DNA of 64,000 nucleotides. Origin: an uncultured Ramlibacter sp. (GTDB lineage Bacteria > Pseudomonadota > Gammaproteobacteria > Burkholderiales > Burkholderiaceae_C). Below the pieces are notes generated by a model that saw only the letters and a program-made list of their open reading frames with translations, had not been told where the DNA came from and searched no databases. The position numbers and the translations under genes are program-made. This document shows, in pieces, positions 38,549 through 47,910 of the stretch (position 1 is its first letter; each line of letters opens with the position of its first letter). The stretch lies in assembly GCF_936925435.1 (NCBI RefSeq), contig NZ_CAKZHQ010000019.1:1-64000 (forward strand), written 5' to 3'.

Positions 38549-40272
38549 GGCTTGACCAGGCCGGCATCACGCAGAACGAGGCGCCAGGTGGTGGCTGTGG
38601 CCGGCAGTTGCAGGTCGAGGCGCAGGATGCGGCGGTCGCGTGCCACCAGGGCCGTCAGCTTGCGATGGCTGCCGGCGTAGAGCAACAGGTCGTCGAGCTT
38701 GGCCATGCGCCAGGCCGTGCCCGCAACCTCCACGCCCAGCCATTCGTCGTTGGCGGCGATGCCGGCCTGTTCGGCCGCGCCGCCGCGCAGCACGGTCTTG
38801 ATCTGGATGCCGGCCGTCTCGCTCACGCGCAAGCCCAGGCGCTGCTGCAACTGGGCCGGGTCTTCCCGCACGTCGATACCGTGCTGGGGCAGCAATTCGG
38901 CCAGCGGCAGCTCGCGCGTGCCGTGGATCCAGGCGCTGATCTCGCGGCTGAAACTGCGTCCGCCCAGCTCCTTGAGAACGGCGGCGAAGTCGGCCTCGGT
39001 CATGGGGCCGGCCTTGCAGCGCAGCCACAGGGCGCGCATCACATCGTCGAGCGTGGTGCGGCCTTCGGCGCGCAGCGTCAGGTCGAAGCACAGCGCCACC
39101 AGCGCCCCCTTGGTGTAGTAGCTGACCGTGCCGTTGGCGGTGTTCTCGTCCTGCCGGTAGTACTTGACCCAGGCGTCGAAGCTGGCCTGGGCCACGGCCT
39201 GCACCTCGCGGCCCGGGGTCTGCAGCACCTGGTTGATGGTCTTGTTCAGCAGCTTGAGGTAGGCGGCATCGTCGATGATGCCGGCGCGGCGCAGCAGCAG
39301 GTCATCGTAGTAGCTGGTGAAGCCCTCGAAGAACCACAGCAGCTGGGTGTAGTTCTCGCGGCCGTAGTCGTAGCGGCTGAACTCGGCCGGCCGCAACTGC
39401 TTGACGTTCCAGGTGTGGAAGTATTCGTGACTGATCAGGCCCAGCAGCGTGGTGTAGCCCTCGCCCAGGCGCGCATCACCGAGCCGCGGCAGGTCCCGCC
39501 GCGAGGCGATCAGAGCGGTGGAGTTGCGGTGCTCCAGGCCGCCGTAGCCATCGTCCACCACGTTGAGCATGAACAGGTAGCTCTTGAAGTGCGGCTTTTT
39601 CCGGCCATGCCAGAAATGGATCTCGGCTTCGCAGATTTTCTGCGTGTCGGCCAGCAGGCGGGCGCTGTCAAAGGACTCGCTGGCGCCGGCCACCACGATG
39701 CGGTGCGGCACGCCGCCGGCCTTGAACTGCGCGCTCCAGAACGTGCCCAGTTCCACCGGGCAGTCCGCCAGCTCGTCGTAGTCGGCCGCGAGATAGGTGC
39801 CGAAGCCGCGCTTGCCGGCTTTGAGCGGTGCCAGGGCGGTGGCGGCTTCCCAGTGCGGGGCGGCCTTGTCGGCCACCAGCTCCAGCACATGGGGCATGGC
39901 CTCCTGGCCGTGCACCTTCAGGCACAGGCTGGTGCCGTTGAAAAAGCCGCGCTGGCTGTCCAGCCAGGCGGTGCGCACCGAGTTGTCGAAGGCATAGACC
40001 TCATAGATCAAGACCAGCGCCGTGCTGGGCACGCAGTCGATCTGCCAGCTGCACTTGTCCAGCTGCTGCAGGGCCACCGGCTTGCCGTCCTGGCGCGCCG
40101 AGAGTTTCTGCAGATTCTTGGAGAACTCGCGCACCAGGTAGCTGCCCGGGATCCACACCGGCAGCGAAACCCGCTGCTGCGCCGCCGGCTGCGCGATGGT
40201 CAGGGTGACGCGAAACAGGTGGGCATGCAGATCCGCGATCTCGACCCGGTAGTGCACTGCTGCGCCGCTCAC
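38527..40272 (-). CDS. M61-family metallopeptidase with PDZ domain
   Basis: A 581-residue peptidase M61 (glycyl aminopeptidase-like). An N-terminal beta domain (about 1-180) precedes the thermolysin-like catalytic domain with the zinc motif HEYFH in GLISHEYFHTWNVKQLRP. The downstream Glu ligand is in WFFEGFTSYYDDLLL. A C-terminal PDZ-like region follows (GIQIKTVLRGGAAEQAGIAA). I see no signal peptide, so location is unclear. The start GTG 40272 overlaps the dsbC stop (GTGA), and no ATG fits the conserved N-terminus; GTG 40257 is an alternative. The longer upstream reading is not family-like. Confidence 0.87.
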   Translation of the reverse strand: MSGAAVHYRVEIADLHAHLFRVTLTIAQPAAQQRVSLPVWIPGSYLVREFSKNLQKLSARQDGKPVALQQLDKCSWQIDCVPSTALVLIYEVYAFDNSVRTAWLDSQRGFFNGTSLCLKVHGQEAMPHVLELVADKAAPHWEAATALAPLKAGKRGFGTYLAADYDELADCPVELGTFWSAQFKAGGVPHRIVVAGASESFDSARLLADTQKICEAEIHFWHGRKKPHFKSYLFMLNVVDDGYGGLEHRNSTALIASRRDLPRLGDARLGEGYTTLLGLISHEYFHTWNVKQLRPAEFSRYDYGRENYTQLLWFFEGFTSYYDDLLLRRAGIIDDAAYLKLLNKTINQVLQTPGREVQAVAQASFDAWVKYYRQDENTANGTVSYYTKGALVALCFDLTLRAEGRTTLDDVMRALWLRCKAGPMTEADFAAVLKELGGRSFSREISAWIHGTRELPLAELLPQHGIDVREDPAQLQQRLGLRVSETAGIQIKTVLRGGAAEQAGIAANDEWLGVEVAGTAWRMAKLDDLLLYAGSHRKLTALVARDRRILRLDLQLPATATTWRLVLRDAGLVKPWLAVPA

Positions 40273-40988
40273 TTGGCTTCGGCCAGCATTTTCTCGACCT
40301 GCGGCGCGCCGATGGCGCCGGGCACGCGCGAGCCGTCGGCGAAGATCAGCGTGGGCGTGCCGGTGATCTTGTGCTTCTTGCCGAACTCCAGGTTGCGGGC
40401 GACAGCGGCGGCGTCGCAGCTGCCGGCGGGAACGTTGGCGTCGCGCACCATCATGTCCTGCCAGGCCTTGCCCTTGTCCTTGGCGCACCAGACGTTGCGC
40501 GACTTGTCGTGTGAGTCGGGGCTGAGGATGGGGTAGAGGAACATGTAGACGGTGACGTTGTCGACCTTCTGCAGGTCGCGTTCGAAGCGCTTGCAGTAGC
40601 CGCAGTTGGGGTCCTCGAAGACCGCCAGCTTGCGCTTGCCGTTGCCGCGCACGATGGTGAAGGCGTCCTTGATCGGCAGGCTGTCGAAGTCCACCGCCAG
40701 CAGTTTTTCGGTGCGCTCCTCGGTCAGGTTGCGCCGCTGCTTGGTGTCGATCAGGCTGCCCTGGATGAGGAAGCTGCCCTCGGCGTCGGTGTAGAGGATG
40801 TCGGTGCCCACGCGCACCTCGAACAGGCCGGGCATGGGCGTCTTGCTGATCTCGTCGATCTTGCCCAGTTGCGGGATGCGTTCGCCCAGGTTCTTGCGGA
40901 TGGTGGCTTCCTGCGCATGGGCTGCGAAGGCGGCCAGCAGGCCGGTGGCAAAAAGGGCCGCCAGCAGCCCGCGTTTGAAATCAATCAT
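40269..40988 (-). CDS. dsbC: Thiol:disulfide interchange protein DsbC
   Basis: A 239-residue periplasmic disulfide isomerase. It has a signal peptide (LLAALFATGLLAAFAAHAQ), a DsbC/G N-terminal dimerisation domain (about 25-85), then a thioredoxin fold with active site NCGYCKRFE (CGYC). The cis-Pro loop is KKHKITGTPTLIFADGS, and a second structural cysteine pair is in NVWCAKDK and AGSCDAA. It reshuffles wrong disulfides and is kept reduced by DsbD. It follows the UbiH-like gene by 31 bases and overlaps the M61 peptidase start. Confidence 0.95.
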   Translation of the reverse strand: MIDFKRGLLAALFATGLLAAFAAHAQEATIRKNLGERIPQLGKIDEISKTPMPGLFEVRVGTDILYTDAEGSFLIQGSLIDTKQRRNLTEERTEKLLAVDFDSLPIKDAFTIVRGNGKRKLAVFEDPNCGYCKRFERDLQKVDNVTVYMFLYPILSPDSHDKSRNVWCAKDKGKAWQDMMVRDANVPAGSCDAAAVARNLEFGKKHKITGTPTLIFADGSRVPGAIGAPQVEKMLAEAK

Positions 40989-41019
40989 TTGTTGTCCAGG
41001 TCGTTCATCCACCGTGGCG

Positions 41020-42138
41020 TCAGAGCCGCCCTGCAGCCTGCCGCGCCACCCATTGCTTGAGCGGTCCGCTGCGCTCGAATCCCCGCATGCCCCAGTTGCG
41101 CAGCCAGCCCCAGGGACCGGCCTCTTGTGCGAACAGCTGCTGCAGGCCGTCGGTCGCCGCGCCCATGGCCAGCACCGACGCCTTGCGCGAGCGCTCATAG
41201 CGCCGCAGCAGTTTCACGTCGCCCACGCCGCGCCAGTACTCGCGTTCGTGCAGGACCCTGGCCAGCTCGCTGGCATCGGCCAGCCCCAGGTTCAGGCCCT
41301 GGCCGGCCAGGGGGTGGACCGTGTGGGCGGCGTCGCCGGCCAGCGCCCAGCCCGGCCCGCACCAGCGGTCGGCCCGCGCCAGCTGCAGCGGCCAGCAGGC
41401 CCGCTCGCTGGCCAGGGCCAGTTTGCCCAGGGCGCCATGGCTGGCCGCCTGCAGCCGGGCTTCAAATTCCGTCGCCGGCAGCGCGAGCAACTGCGCTGCA
41501 CGTTCCTGGGGGACTGACCAGACCAGGGCCACGGAGTTCCCGTCGGCGGTCTCGGCCGGCCCGCCCAGCGGCAAAAATGCCAGGATGCCGCCCTCGCCGA
41601 ACCACTGGCGGGCCACCTGGCCGTGCGGCTGCTCGCAGCTCACACGCGCCGCGATGGCGTGCTGCGGGTAGGGTGTGACGTCGTACTGCACGCCGAATTC
41701 GGCACGGGTCGCGCTGGCCCTGCCTTCGCAGACCACGGTCAGGGCCGCCGCCTGCGGTTGTTCCAGCAGTTGCACCAGGGGCTGGAAACGCAGCGCCTGG
41801 TCCAGCTGCGCCTGCAATGCAGCCACATCGACGATCCAGGCCAGGGCCTGTACGCCCTGCTGCTGCGCGTCGAAGCGGACCTCGCCGCCATCGTCGCCAT
41901 GCACCTGCATGGCCTTGACCGGCGTGCAGTGGCGCTCGTCGGGCCAGGCCCGCAGGGCCTCCAGCAGCTGGCGCGAGGCGGCATTGAGCGCATAGGCGCG
42001 CACGTCGCTGGCCGCGCCGGTGGCGGCGGCAGCTTGGCCGGTCAGGCCGACGTTCAGGCGCTCACGCGCCAGCAAAAGGGCCAGCGTGCGGCCGACCACG
42101 CCGGCGCCGCGAAGACAGACATCGAGAGGAGGCGCCAT
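41020..42138 (-). CDS. UbiH/Coq6-type FAD monooxygenase
   Basis: A 372-residue flavoprotein of the UbiH/UbiF/Coq6 family, which hydroxylates the ubiquinone ring or relatives. The N-terminal dinucleotide motif is RGAGVVGRTLALLLARE. The FAD/NAD-binding DG region is only partly visible. The conserved C-terminal FAD motif ALAGDAAHTVHPLAGQGLNLGL is intact. Ubiquinone hydroxylases are often named UbiH, UbiF, UbiI or UbiM, and I cannot choose among them from sequence alone. The ATG at 42138 follows GAGGAGGCGCC. It heads the operon with dsbC, the M61 peptidase and DUF3108, and is divergent from a MOSC gene. Confidence 0.88.
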   Translation of the reverse strand: MAPPLDVCLRGAGVVGRTLALLLARERLNVGLTGQAAAATGAASDVRAYALNAASRQLLEALRAWPDERHCTPVKAMQVHGDDGGEVRFDAQQQGVQALAWIVDVAALQAQLDQALRFQPLVQLLEQPQAAALTVVCEGRASATRAEFGVQYDVTPYPQHAIAARVSCEQPHGQVARQWFGEGGILAFLPLGGPAETADGNSVALVWSVPQERAAQLLALPATEFEARLQAASHGALGKLALASERACWPLQLARADRWCGPGWALAGDAAHTVHPLAGQGLNLGLADASELARVLHEREYWRGVGDVKLLRRYERSRKASVLAMGAATDGLQQLFAQEAGPWGWLRNWGMRGFERSGPLKQWVARQAAGRL

Positions 42139-42198
42139 GCCTGGGATTGTAGGAGGCGGGGCACAATCGCGGCTGCCCATCCCACCAGCCCCTTGCCC

Positions 42199-43065
42199 AT
42201 GAGCTCCACTCCTGCCGATGTCACCGCCCGGATCGCCCGGTTGTTCGTCTATCCCATCAAGTCCTGTGCCGGCATCGAGCTGGCCGAGGCCGTGCTGACC
42301 GAAACCGGCCTGGACCTGGACCGGGCCTGGATGGTGGTGGATGAAGAGGGCGAGTTCGTCAGCCAGCGCGAACTGCCGCGCATGGCCCTGGTGCGGCCCC
42401 AGCTCAAAACCCAGGAGGTGGTGCTGCGGGCCCCGGGCATGCTGGCCTTGCACCTGGCCATCGACACCGTCGAGGAGCCGGTGCGGGTGCGCGTCTGGAA
42501 CGACGAAGTGCCGGCCTACGACATGGGCGCCATCGCCGCCCAGTGGTTCAGCGACTTCCTGGGCCGCAAGCTGCGCCTGGTGCGCTTCGACCCCGAGCAC
42601 CGCCGCCTGTCGAGCCTGCAGTGGACCGGCGGGGTGGAGGCGCCCAACCAGTTCAGCGACGGCTATCCGGTGCTGGTGACCAGCGAGGCCTCGCTGCCGG
42701 GGCTGAATGAGAGGCTGGCGGCCGTCGGCCACGCCGCGGTGGGCATGGAGCGCTTCCGGCCCAACATTGTGCTGGCCGGCATCGATGCCCACGACGAGGA
42801 CCGGCTCGATGAACTGCAGGTCGCGGCCGGCGATGCGCCGGTGCGGTTCAAGCTGGTCAAGCCCTGTGCGCGCTGCCCCATTCCCAACATCGACCCGGCC
42901 ACCGCCGAGAGCCGCAGTGCCGTCGGCGATGCGCTGCAGGCCTACCGGCGCGACGACCGCCTCGGCGGCGCCGTGACCTTCGGCATGAATGCCATCGTGC
43001 TCGAAGGCGATGGCCAGGTCTTGCGCGTTGGCCAGCAGCTGACGGCGAACTGGCGCTTCGAGTAG
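42199..43065 (+). CDS. MOSC N-terminal beta-barrel domain protein
   Basis: A 288-residue protein with MOSC_N (about residues 8-130, ARLFVYPIKSCAGIELAEAV) followed by the MOSC domain. The MOSC domain has the RFRPNIVLAG segment and the conserved cysteine in LVKPCARCPIPNIDPATAE. MOSC proteins bind the molybdenum cofactor; family members include the amidoxime-reducing mARC/YcbX enzymes. A C-terminal ferredoxin domain, present in E. coli YcbX, is missing here, so a partner reductase would be needed. It is divergent from the UbiH-like gene and ends 5 bases from the convergent GGDEF gene. Confidence 0.9.
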   Translation: MSSTPADVTARIARLFVYPIKSCAGIELAEAVLTETGLDLDRAWMVVDEEGEFVSQRELPRMALVRPQLKTQEVVLRAPGMLALHLAIDTVEEPVRVRVWNDEVPAYDMGAIAAQWFSDFLGRKLRLVRFDPEHRRLSSLQWTGGVEAPNQFSDGYPVLVTSEASLPGLNERLAAVGHAAVGMERFRPNIVLAGIDAHDEDRLDELQVAAGDAPVRFKLVKPCARCPIPNIDPATAESRSAVGDALQAYRRDDRLGGAVTFGMNAIVLEGDGQVLRVGQQLTANWRFE

Positions 43066-43070
43066 GGGCC

Positions 43071-44894
43071 CTAGCTGCTGGCCAGGCCCGCCGAAGCTTC
43101 GGGCAGCAGGCTGTCCTCGTCGCCCTCGTGGGCGGGATCGTCGTCCAGCGGCGCTGGCTGGGTGACTTCCGGTTCCAGGAAGCGGATCGGCCGGCGCGTG
43201 CGTGCCGACATGCCGTCCAGCAGCACGCCCAGCGAGTCGGCCAGTGCGGGGGCGTCCATGGTGCGCTCGCGCAGCACCACGGCGGCGATGTGGAACTGCA
43301 GGGTGACGTCGGGCTTGAGGCCCTTGAGCGGCATCAGGCCGGCGGCGATCAGGCGGGCCGCGCTTTGCGTGACCTCGGTGCGTGCCGTCACCCCTTCCAG
43401 GATCAGGCCGAAGCGGGCCTCGGCGACGCGGCTGACGGTGTCGACGTCGCGCAGCAGCCGGCGCAGCTTGATGACGCTGCGCAACAGGCTCTGTTCGGCC
43501 ACGGCCGAGCCGTAGTGGGCCTTGATGCGCCCGTGGTTGACCAGGTCGATGAAGACCACGGCGGCGTCCTCGCGGTCGCGCCGGTAGCGCGCCACCACCT
43601 GGCGCAGCCGGTCGTGGAACAGGTGCGGCGCCAGCAGGCCGGTCAGCGCGTCCTGGCTGGACAGGGCCAGCTCGCGGATCTGCGTGCCGTGGCGCTCGCG
43701 CGCGCGGATGCTCAGGGCCACCAGCAGCAGCGGCACCTCCAGCGCCGTCGCCACCACGATCGCATAGAGGGTGCCGAAGGACGCGGGCAACCAGCCGAAG
43801 ACGCGCGCCAGGGACAGCAGCACCGCGGTGGCCAGCGGCGCATAGGCCAGCAACACCCACAGGCCGACGCTGTCGCGGCGGCGCCAGGACAGCCAGGCCA
43901 CCAGCACGTTGAGCGCCACCGCGCAGGCCATGTAGGCTGCCACCAGGCCCAGGGCCAGTGGCCGGGCCAGGAAGGGGTAGGCCAGGGCCAGCACGCCGCC
44001 CAGCGGCCCGGCCACCGCGGTGACCCGCGCCAGCACGCGGTGGCGCACCGCAATACCGGCCAGGCTACGTACGAACAGGACGGCGGCGCCGGTGGCCAGC
44101 AAGGCCAGGCTGCCTTGCAGTGCGTCGGCCCAGAAGCCCGAGCCGGTCCACAACAAGTGGGCCGCCACGCCGGTATAGGCCATCAAACCCAGCATGGTCG
44201 CCGCCGCATAGGCCGCATACCAGCCGTAGATGCGGTCCCGGTAGGCCCAGCTTTGCGCCGCGCAGCTGGCGATCAGCAGCACCAGCGCGCCAAAGGCCAC
44301 GCCCAGCCCCAGGTATTCGACCTGCAGTTGCTGCGCATGGGCGGCTTCTGACTCCAGGCGCACCGGCACGCTGGTGGGGGTCTGGCTGCGCACCTGCAGG
44401 TAGACATCGTGCGACTGGCCCGGCTCCAGATCCAGGCGGAAGGATGGGTAGCGGCCCGGCTCGGGCCAGGCATCCACCGCCACCGTGTCGCCGGCGGTTT
44501 GCGAGCGCCACTGGCCGTCGGCGTCGCGCTGCCACAGGCGCACAAAGTCCAGCACCGGCGAGGGCAGGGTGATGAGCCAGCCCTGGCGGGTGTACGGTGC
44601 CAGCGCCAGCCGGTAGTGGATCCACAGGGCGCCGCGGTCGCCGAAGTCATGGATGGCGCTGGTTGAGCCCGGTTTCAGATGCAGGTCGCCGCCTGCCACC
44701 TGGTCGATGCCGGCGCTGCCGGTGGCATCGAGCCACAGGCTGCCCAGCTCCTCGCCGTCCAGTCTCGGCGGGCCATCGCCCAGTGTGATGGCGGGCAGCG
44801 CCGGGGCCGCCTGGGCGTGGGCGCCAGCCGGTGCGGCCAGCGTCAGCAGCAGTGCCAAAGGCCAGGCCCGCAGCCCGGCGGCAAGCCATCGCAT
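43071..44894 (-). CDS. 7TMR-DISM sensor with degenerate GGDEF domain
   Basis: A 607-residue membrane protein with a signal peptide (MRWLAAGLRAWPLALLLTLA). A periplasmic 7TMR-DISMED2 beta domain (about 30-190) is followed by seven TM helices (about 195-400) and a C-terminal GGDEF domain (about 420-590; LALSSQDALTGLLAPHLFHD, VVFIDLVNHGRIKAHYG). The catalytic GG(D/E)EF signature is replaced: at that position the sequence is VAEARFGLILEG. It should not make c-di-GMP and may act as a receptor or pseudo-enzyme. The Ser/Asp/Glu-rich tail (PLDDDPAHEGDEDSLLP) is unusual. It is divergent from ychF. Confidence 0.88.
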   Translation of the reverse strand: MRWLAAGLRAWPLALLLTLAAPAGAHAQAAPALPAITLGDGPPRLDGEELGSLWLDATGSAGIDQVAGGDLHLKPGSTSAIHDFGDRGALWIHYRLALAPYTRQGWLITLPSPVLDFVRLWQRDADGQWRSQTAGDTVAVDAWPEPGRYPSFRLDLEPGQSHDVYLQVRSQTPTSVPVRLESEAAHAQQLQVEYLGLGVAFGALVLLIASCAAQSWAYRDRIYGWYAAYAAATMLGLMAYTGVAAHLLWTGSGFWADALQGSLALLATGAAVLFVRSLAGIAVRHRVLARVTAVAGPLGGVLALAYPFLARPLALGLVAAYMACAVALNVLVAWLSWRRRDSVGLWVLLAYAPLATAVLLSLARVFGWLPASFGTLYAIVVATALEVPLLLVALSIRARERHGTQIRELALSSQDALTGLLAPHLFHDRLRQVVARYRRDREDAAVVFIDLVNHGRIKAHYGSAVAEQSLLRSVIKLRRLLRDVDTVSRVAEARFGLILEGVTARTEVTQSAARLIAAGLMPLKGLKPDVTLQFHIAAVVLRERTMDAPALADSLGVLLDGMSARTRRPIRFLEPEVTQPAPLDDDPAHEGDEDSLLPEASAGLASS

Positions 44895-44925
44895 ACACTT
44901 CCCCGCCTGATTTTTGGAAACTGAC

Positions 44926-46017
44926 ATGAGCTTGAAGTGCGGGATTGTAGGTTTGCCCAATGTGGGGAAATCAACCTTGTTCAACGCGCTGACGAAAGCC
45001 AGCGTGCCGGCGGAGAACTACCCTTTCTGCACGATCGATCCCAGTGTGGGGGTGGTGGAGGTGCCCGATCCGCGGCTGGCGCAGCTGTCTGCGATCGTCC
45101 AGCCCGAGCGCATCGTACCGGCCATTGTCGAGTTCGTCGACATTGCCGGCCTGGTCGCTGGCGCCAGCAAGGGCGAGGGCCTGGGCAACCAGTTCCTGGC
45201 CCATATCCGCGAGACCGACGCCACCGTGAACGTGGTGCGCTGCTTCGACGATCCCAACGTGATCCACGTGGCTGGCAAGGTTGACCCCATCTCCGACATC
45301 GAGGTCATCCAGACCGAGCTGTGCCTGGCCGACCTGGGCACGGTGGAAAAGGCGCTGCACCGCCACTCCAAGACCGCGCGCTCGGGCGACAAGGAAGCGG
45401 CCAAGATCGTCGCCATCCTGGAGAAATGCCAGGCGGCGCTCAACCAGGGCACGCCGGTGCGCGCGATTGACTTCAGCAAGGAAGATCAACCCCTGGTCAA
45501 GCCGCTGTGCCTGATCACGGCCAAGCCGGCCATGTTCGTCGGCAACGTCGCCGAGGATGGCTTCGACAACAACCCCTACCTGGACAAGTTGCGCGAGTAC
45601 GCCAAGAAGCAGGGGGCGCCGGTGGTGGCGATCTGCGCCAAGATGGAGGCCGAGATGGCCGACATGAGCGACGAGGACAAGCAGATGTTCCTGGCCGAGA
45701 TCGGCCAGCAGGAGCCGGGCCTGAACCGGCTGATCCGCTCGGCCTTCACGCTGCTGGGCCTGCAGACTTATTTCACCGCGGGCGTCAAGGAAGTGCGTGC
45801 CTGGACCGTGGCCGTCGGCGCCACCGGGCCACAGGCCGCCGGCGTCATTCACACCGATTTCGAGCGTGGCTACATCCGTGCCCAGACCATCGCCTTCGAC
45901 GACTTCATCGCCTTCAAGGGTGAGCAAGGCGCCAAGGATGCCGGCAAGATGCGCAGCGAAGGCAAGGACTACGTCGTCAAGGATGGCGACGTGATGAACT
46001 TCCTGTTCAACGTCTGA
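44926..46017 (+). CDS. ychF: Redox-regulated ribosome-binding ATPase YchF
   Basis: A 363-residue OBG-family P-loop protein. Walker A is [16 protein letters not shown]; switch II is [16 protein letters not shown]. The G4 position reads TAKPAMF instead of NKxD, the change that makes YchF prefer ATP to GTP. A coiled-coil insertion (about 125-205) and a C-terminal TGS domain ([15 protein letters not shown]...[12 protein letters not shown]) are complete. It binds 50S ribosomes and responds to oxidative stress. The start at 44926 is the family N-terminus ([12 protein letters not shown]). Confidence 0.96.
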   Translation: MSLKCGIVGLPNVGKSTLFNALTKASVPAENYPFCTIDPSVGVVEVPDPRLAQLSAIVQPERIVPAIVEFVDIAGLVAGASKGEGLGNQFLAHIRETDATVNVVRCFDDPNVIHVAGKVDPISDIEVIQTELCLADLGTVEKALHRHSKTARSGDKEAAKIVAILEKCQAALNQGTPVRAIDFSKEDQPLVKPLCLITAKPAMFVGNVAEDGFDNNPYLDKLREYAKKQGAPVVAICAKMEAEMADMSDEDKQMFLAEIGQQEPGLNRLIRSAFTLLGLQTYFTAGVKEVRAWTVAVGATGPQAAGVIHTDFERGYIRAQTIAFDDFIAFKGEQGAKDAGKMRSEGKDYVVKDGDVMNFLFNV

Positions 46018-46027
46018 GAGAACCGGC

Positions 46028-46498
46028 TCAGACCGGCCAGATGTACAACAGCACCGTCGTCATTGTCACGTAGCGCAGGAATTTGCCGATCAGCATGTAG
46101 AAGGCGCAGGGCCAGAAGGGCAGCCGCAGCCAGCCCGCCACCGCGCACAGCGGGTCGCCGAACAGCGGCAGCCACGACAGCAGGCAGGCCTTTGGCCCGA
46201 GCTTTTCCAGCCAGGCGATGACCCGCGTGTGGTGCGATGAGTGGTGGTACTTGTCGACCACCTGGTGCGCGCCATAGCCCATCCACCAGTCCAGCATGCC
46301 GCCCAGGGTATTGCCTGCCGTGGCCACGCCGATGGCCGTCCAGAACATCTCTGGATTCAGGTGCAGCAGGCCGAACAGGATCGGTTCCGAGCCTATGGGC
46401 AGCAGCGTCGCCGAAATGAAGGCGGCGATGAACAGGGTGCTCAGCCCGTATTGCGGCAGAGCGAGCAGGGCGAGGAGAGCGTCGAGCCAGGCTTGCAT
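46028..46498 (-). CDS. YqaA-type DedA-like inner-membrane protein
   Basis: A 156-residue membrane protein with about four hydrophobic segments and the SNARE-associated/VTT (DedA-like) signature: GNTLGGMLDWWMGYG and LSWLPLFGDPLCAVAGWLRL. YqaA is a short relative of the DedA lipid flippase superfamily, with unproven substrate. ATG 46498 gives the standard N-terminus (MQAWLDALLALL); the upstream extension to 46600 is not conserved-looking. It is convergent with ychF (10 bases) and divergent from dusB. Confidence 0.85.
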   Translation of the reverse strand: MQAWLDALLALLALPQYGLSTLFIAAFISATLLPIGSEPILFGLLHLNPEMFWTAIGVATAGNTLGGMLDWWMGYGAHQVVDKYHHSSHHTRVIAWLEKLGPKACLLSWLPLFGDPLCAVAGWLRLPFWPCAFYMLIGKFLRYVTMTTVLLYIWPV

Positions 46499-46628
46499 GC
46501 GGGCCGAGTATGGCAGCAGCCCGGCCGGCCGGCTGTAGGTGCGGACCGCCGGCGCGCATTTCAGCGTCTGAAACCGTGGGCGCATACAATCGTGCCTCAT
46601 TTTTCAGCAGCAACCCCTCCCTTACCCC

Positions 46629-47675
46629 ATGAAGATCGGCCCGCATGACCTGGCGAACAACCTGTTCGCCGCGCCCATGGCCGGCGTGACGGACCGGCCC
46701 TTCCGGCAGTTGTGCCGCAAGCTCGGCGCAGGTTATGCGGTCAGCGAGATGGTCACTTCGCGGCGTGATCTGTGGAACAGCCTGAAGACCTCGCGGCGCG
46801 CCGACCACACTGGCGAGCCCGGGCCGATCGCGGTGCAGATCGCCGGCACCGACGCCGCCATGATGGCCGAGGCCGCGGCCTACAACGTCGAGCGCGGCGC
46901 CCAGATCATCGACATCAACATGGGTTGCCCGGCCAAGAAGGTCTGCAACAAGTGGGCCGGCTCGGCGCTGATGCAGGACGAGGCGCTGGCCGTGGCCATC
47001 GCGCAGGCCGTGGTCCAGGCCTGCGCGCCGCACGGCGTCCCCGTCACGCTGAAGATGCGCACCGGCTGGTGCCAGGCGAACAAGAACGCGGTGACGCTGG
47101 CGCGTGCCTTCGAGGGCGTGGGCATCCAGATGCTGACGGTGCACGGCCGCACGCGCGAGCAGGGCTACAAGGGCCAGGCCGAGTACGAGACGGTGGCGGC
47201 CGTGAAAGCCGCGGTGCGCGTGCCGGTGGTGGCCAACGGCGACATCAGCACGCCCGAGCGGGCGCGCGACGTGCTGGCCCTGACCGGCGCCGACGCCGTG
47301 ATGGTCGGCCGCGCTGCCCAGGGCCGGCCCTGGATCTTCCGCGAGATCGCGCATTTCCTGGCGACCGGAACCCACCTGGCGCCGCCGCTGGTGGTCGAGG
47401 TGCGCAAACTGCTGCTCGAGCACCTGGACGACCACTACGCGCTGTACGGCGAGTTCACCGGCGTGCGCAGCGCCCGCAAGCACATCGCCTGGTATGTGCG
47501 CGGCCTGCCCGGCGGCGAGGACTTCCGCGACAGCATGAACAGGATCGAGGAGGCGGCCGCCCAGCAGGAGGCGGTGGCCGCGTATTTCGACGCATTGGGC
47601 GGCACCATGGACCGCCTGCCGGCGGCCGGCGCCGCCGGCAACAACCAAGAAGAAGCAATGGAAGCAGAGGCATGA
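46629..47675 (+). CDS. dusB: tRNA-dihydrouridine synthase B
   Basis: A 348-residue FMN-dependent Dus enzyme that reduces uridine in the tRNA D-loop. Signature motifs: [54 protein letters not shown] (catalytic Cys), [14 protein letters not shown] and [20 protein letters not shown], then [14 protein letters not shown]. It overlaps fis by four bases (ATGA), the dusB-fis order known from many proteobacteria. Confidence 0.96.
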   Translation: MKIGPHDLANNLFAAPMAGVTDRPFRQLCRKLGAGYAVSEMVTSRRDLWNSLKTSRRADHTGEPGPIAVQIAGTDAAMMAEAAAYNVERGAQIIDINMGCPAKKVCNKWAGSALMQDEALAVAIAQAVVQACAPHGVPVTLKMRTGWCQANKNAVTLARAFEGVGIQMLTVHGRTREQGYKGQAEYETVAAVKAAVRVPVVANGDISTPERARDVLALTGADAVMVGRAAQGRPWIFREIAHFLATGTHLAPPLVVEVRKLLLEHLDDHYALYGEFTGVRSARKHIAWYVRGLPGGEDFRDSMNRIEEAAAQQEAVAAYFDALGGTMDRLPAAGAAGNNQEEAMEAEA

Positions 47676-47908
47676 GCAAAAAGCACATCGAGGAATGCGT
47701 GCGCACCAGCCTGGAGGGGTATTTCCGCGACCTGCGCGGCACCGAGCCCGACGGCATGTACGAGATGCTGGTCAAGGTGGTGGAAAAGCCGCTGCTGGAG
47801 GTGGTGATGGCGCGGGCCGACCACAACCAGTCCAAGGCCGCCGAGTGGCTGGGCCTGAACCGCAACACCCTGCGCAAGAAACTCGTCGAACACAAGCTTC
47901 TCAAATAA
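47672..47908 (+). CDS. fis: DNA-binding protein Fis
   Basis: A 78-residue nucleoid protein: N-terminal helices ([18 protein letters not shown]) and the C-terminal Fis helix-turn-helix ([20 protein letters not shown]). It is shorter than enterobacterial Fis (98) because the N-terminal beta-hairpin arm is reduced, as in other betaproteobacteria. It bends DNA and regulates growth-phase genes. It overlaps dusB by 4 bases and is followed 2 bases later by purH, so dusB-fis-purH forms one operon. Confidence 0.94.
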   Translation: MSKKHIEECVRTSLEGYFRDLRGTEPDGMYEMLVKVVEKPLLEVVMARADHNQSKAAEWLGLNRNTLRKKLVEHKLLK

Positions 47909-47910
47909 AC

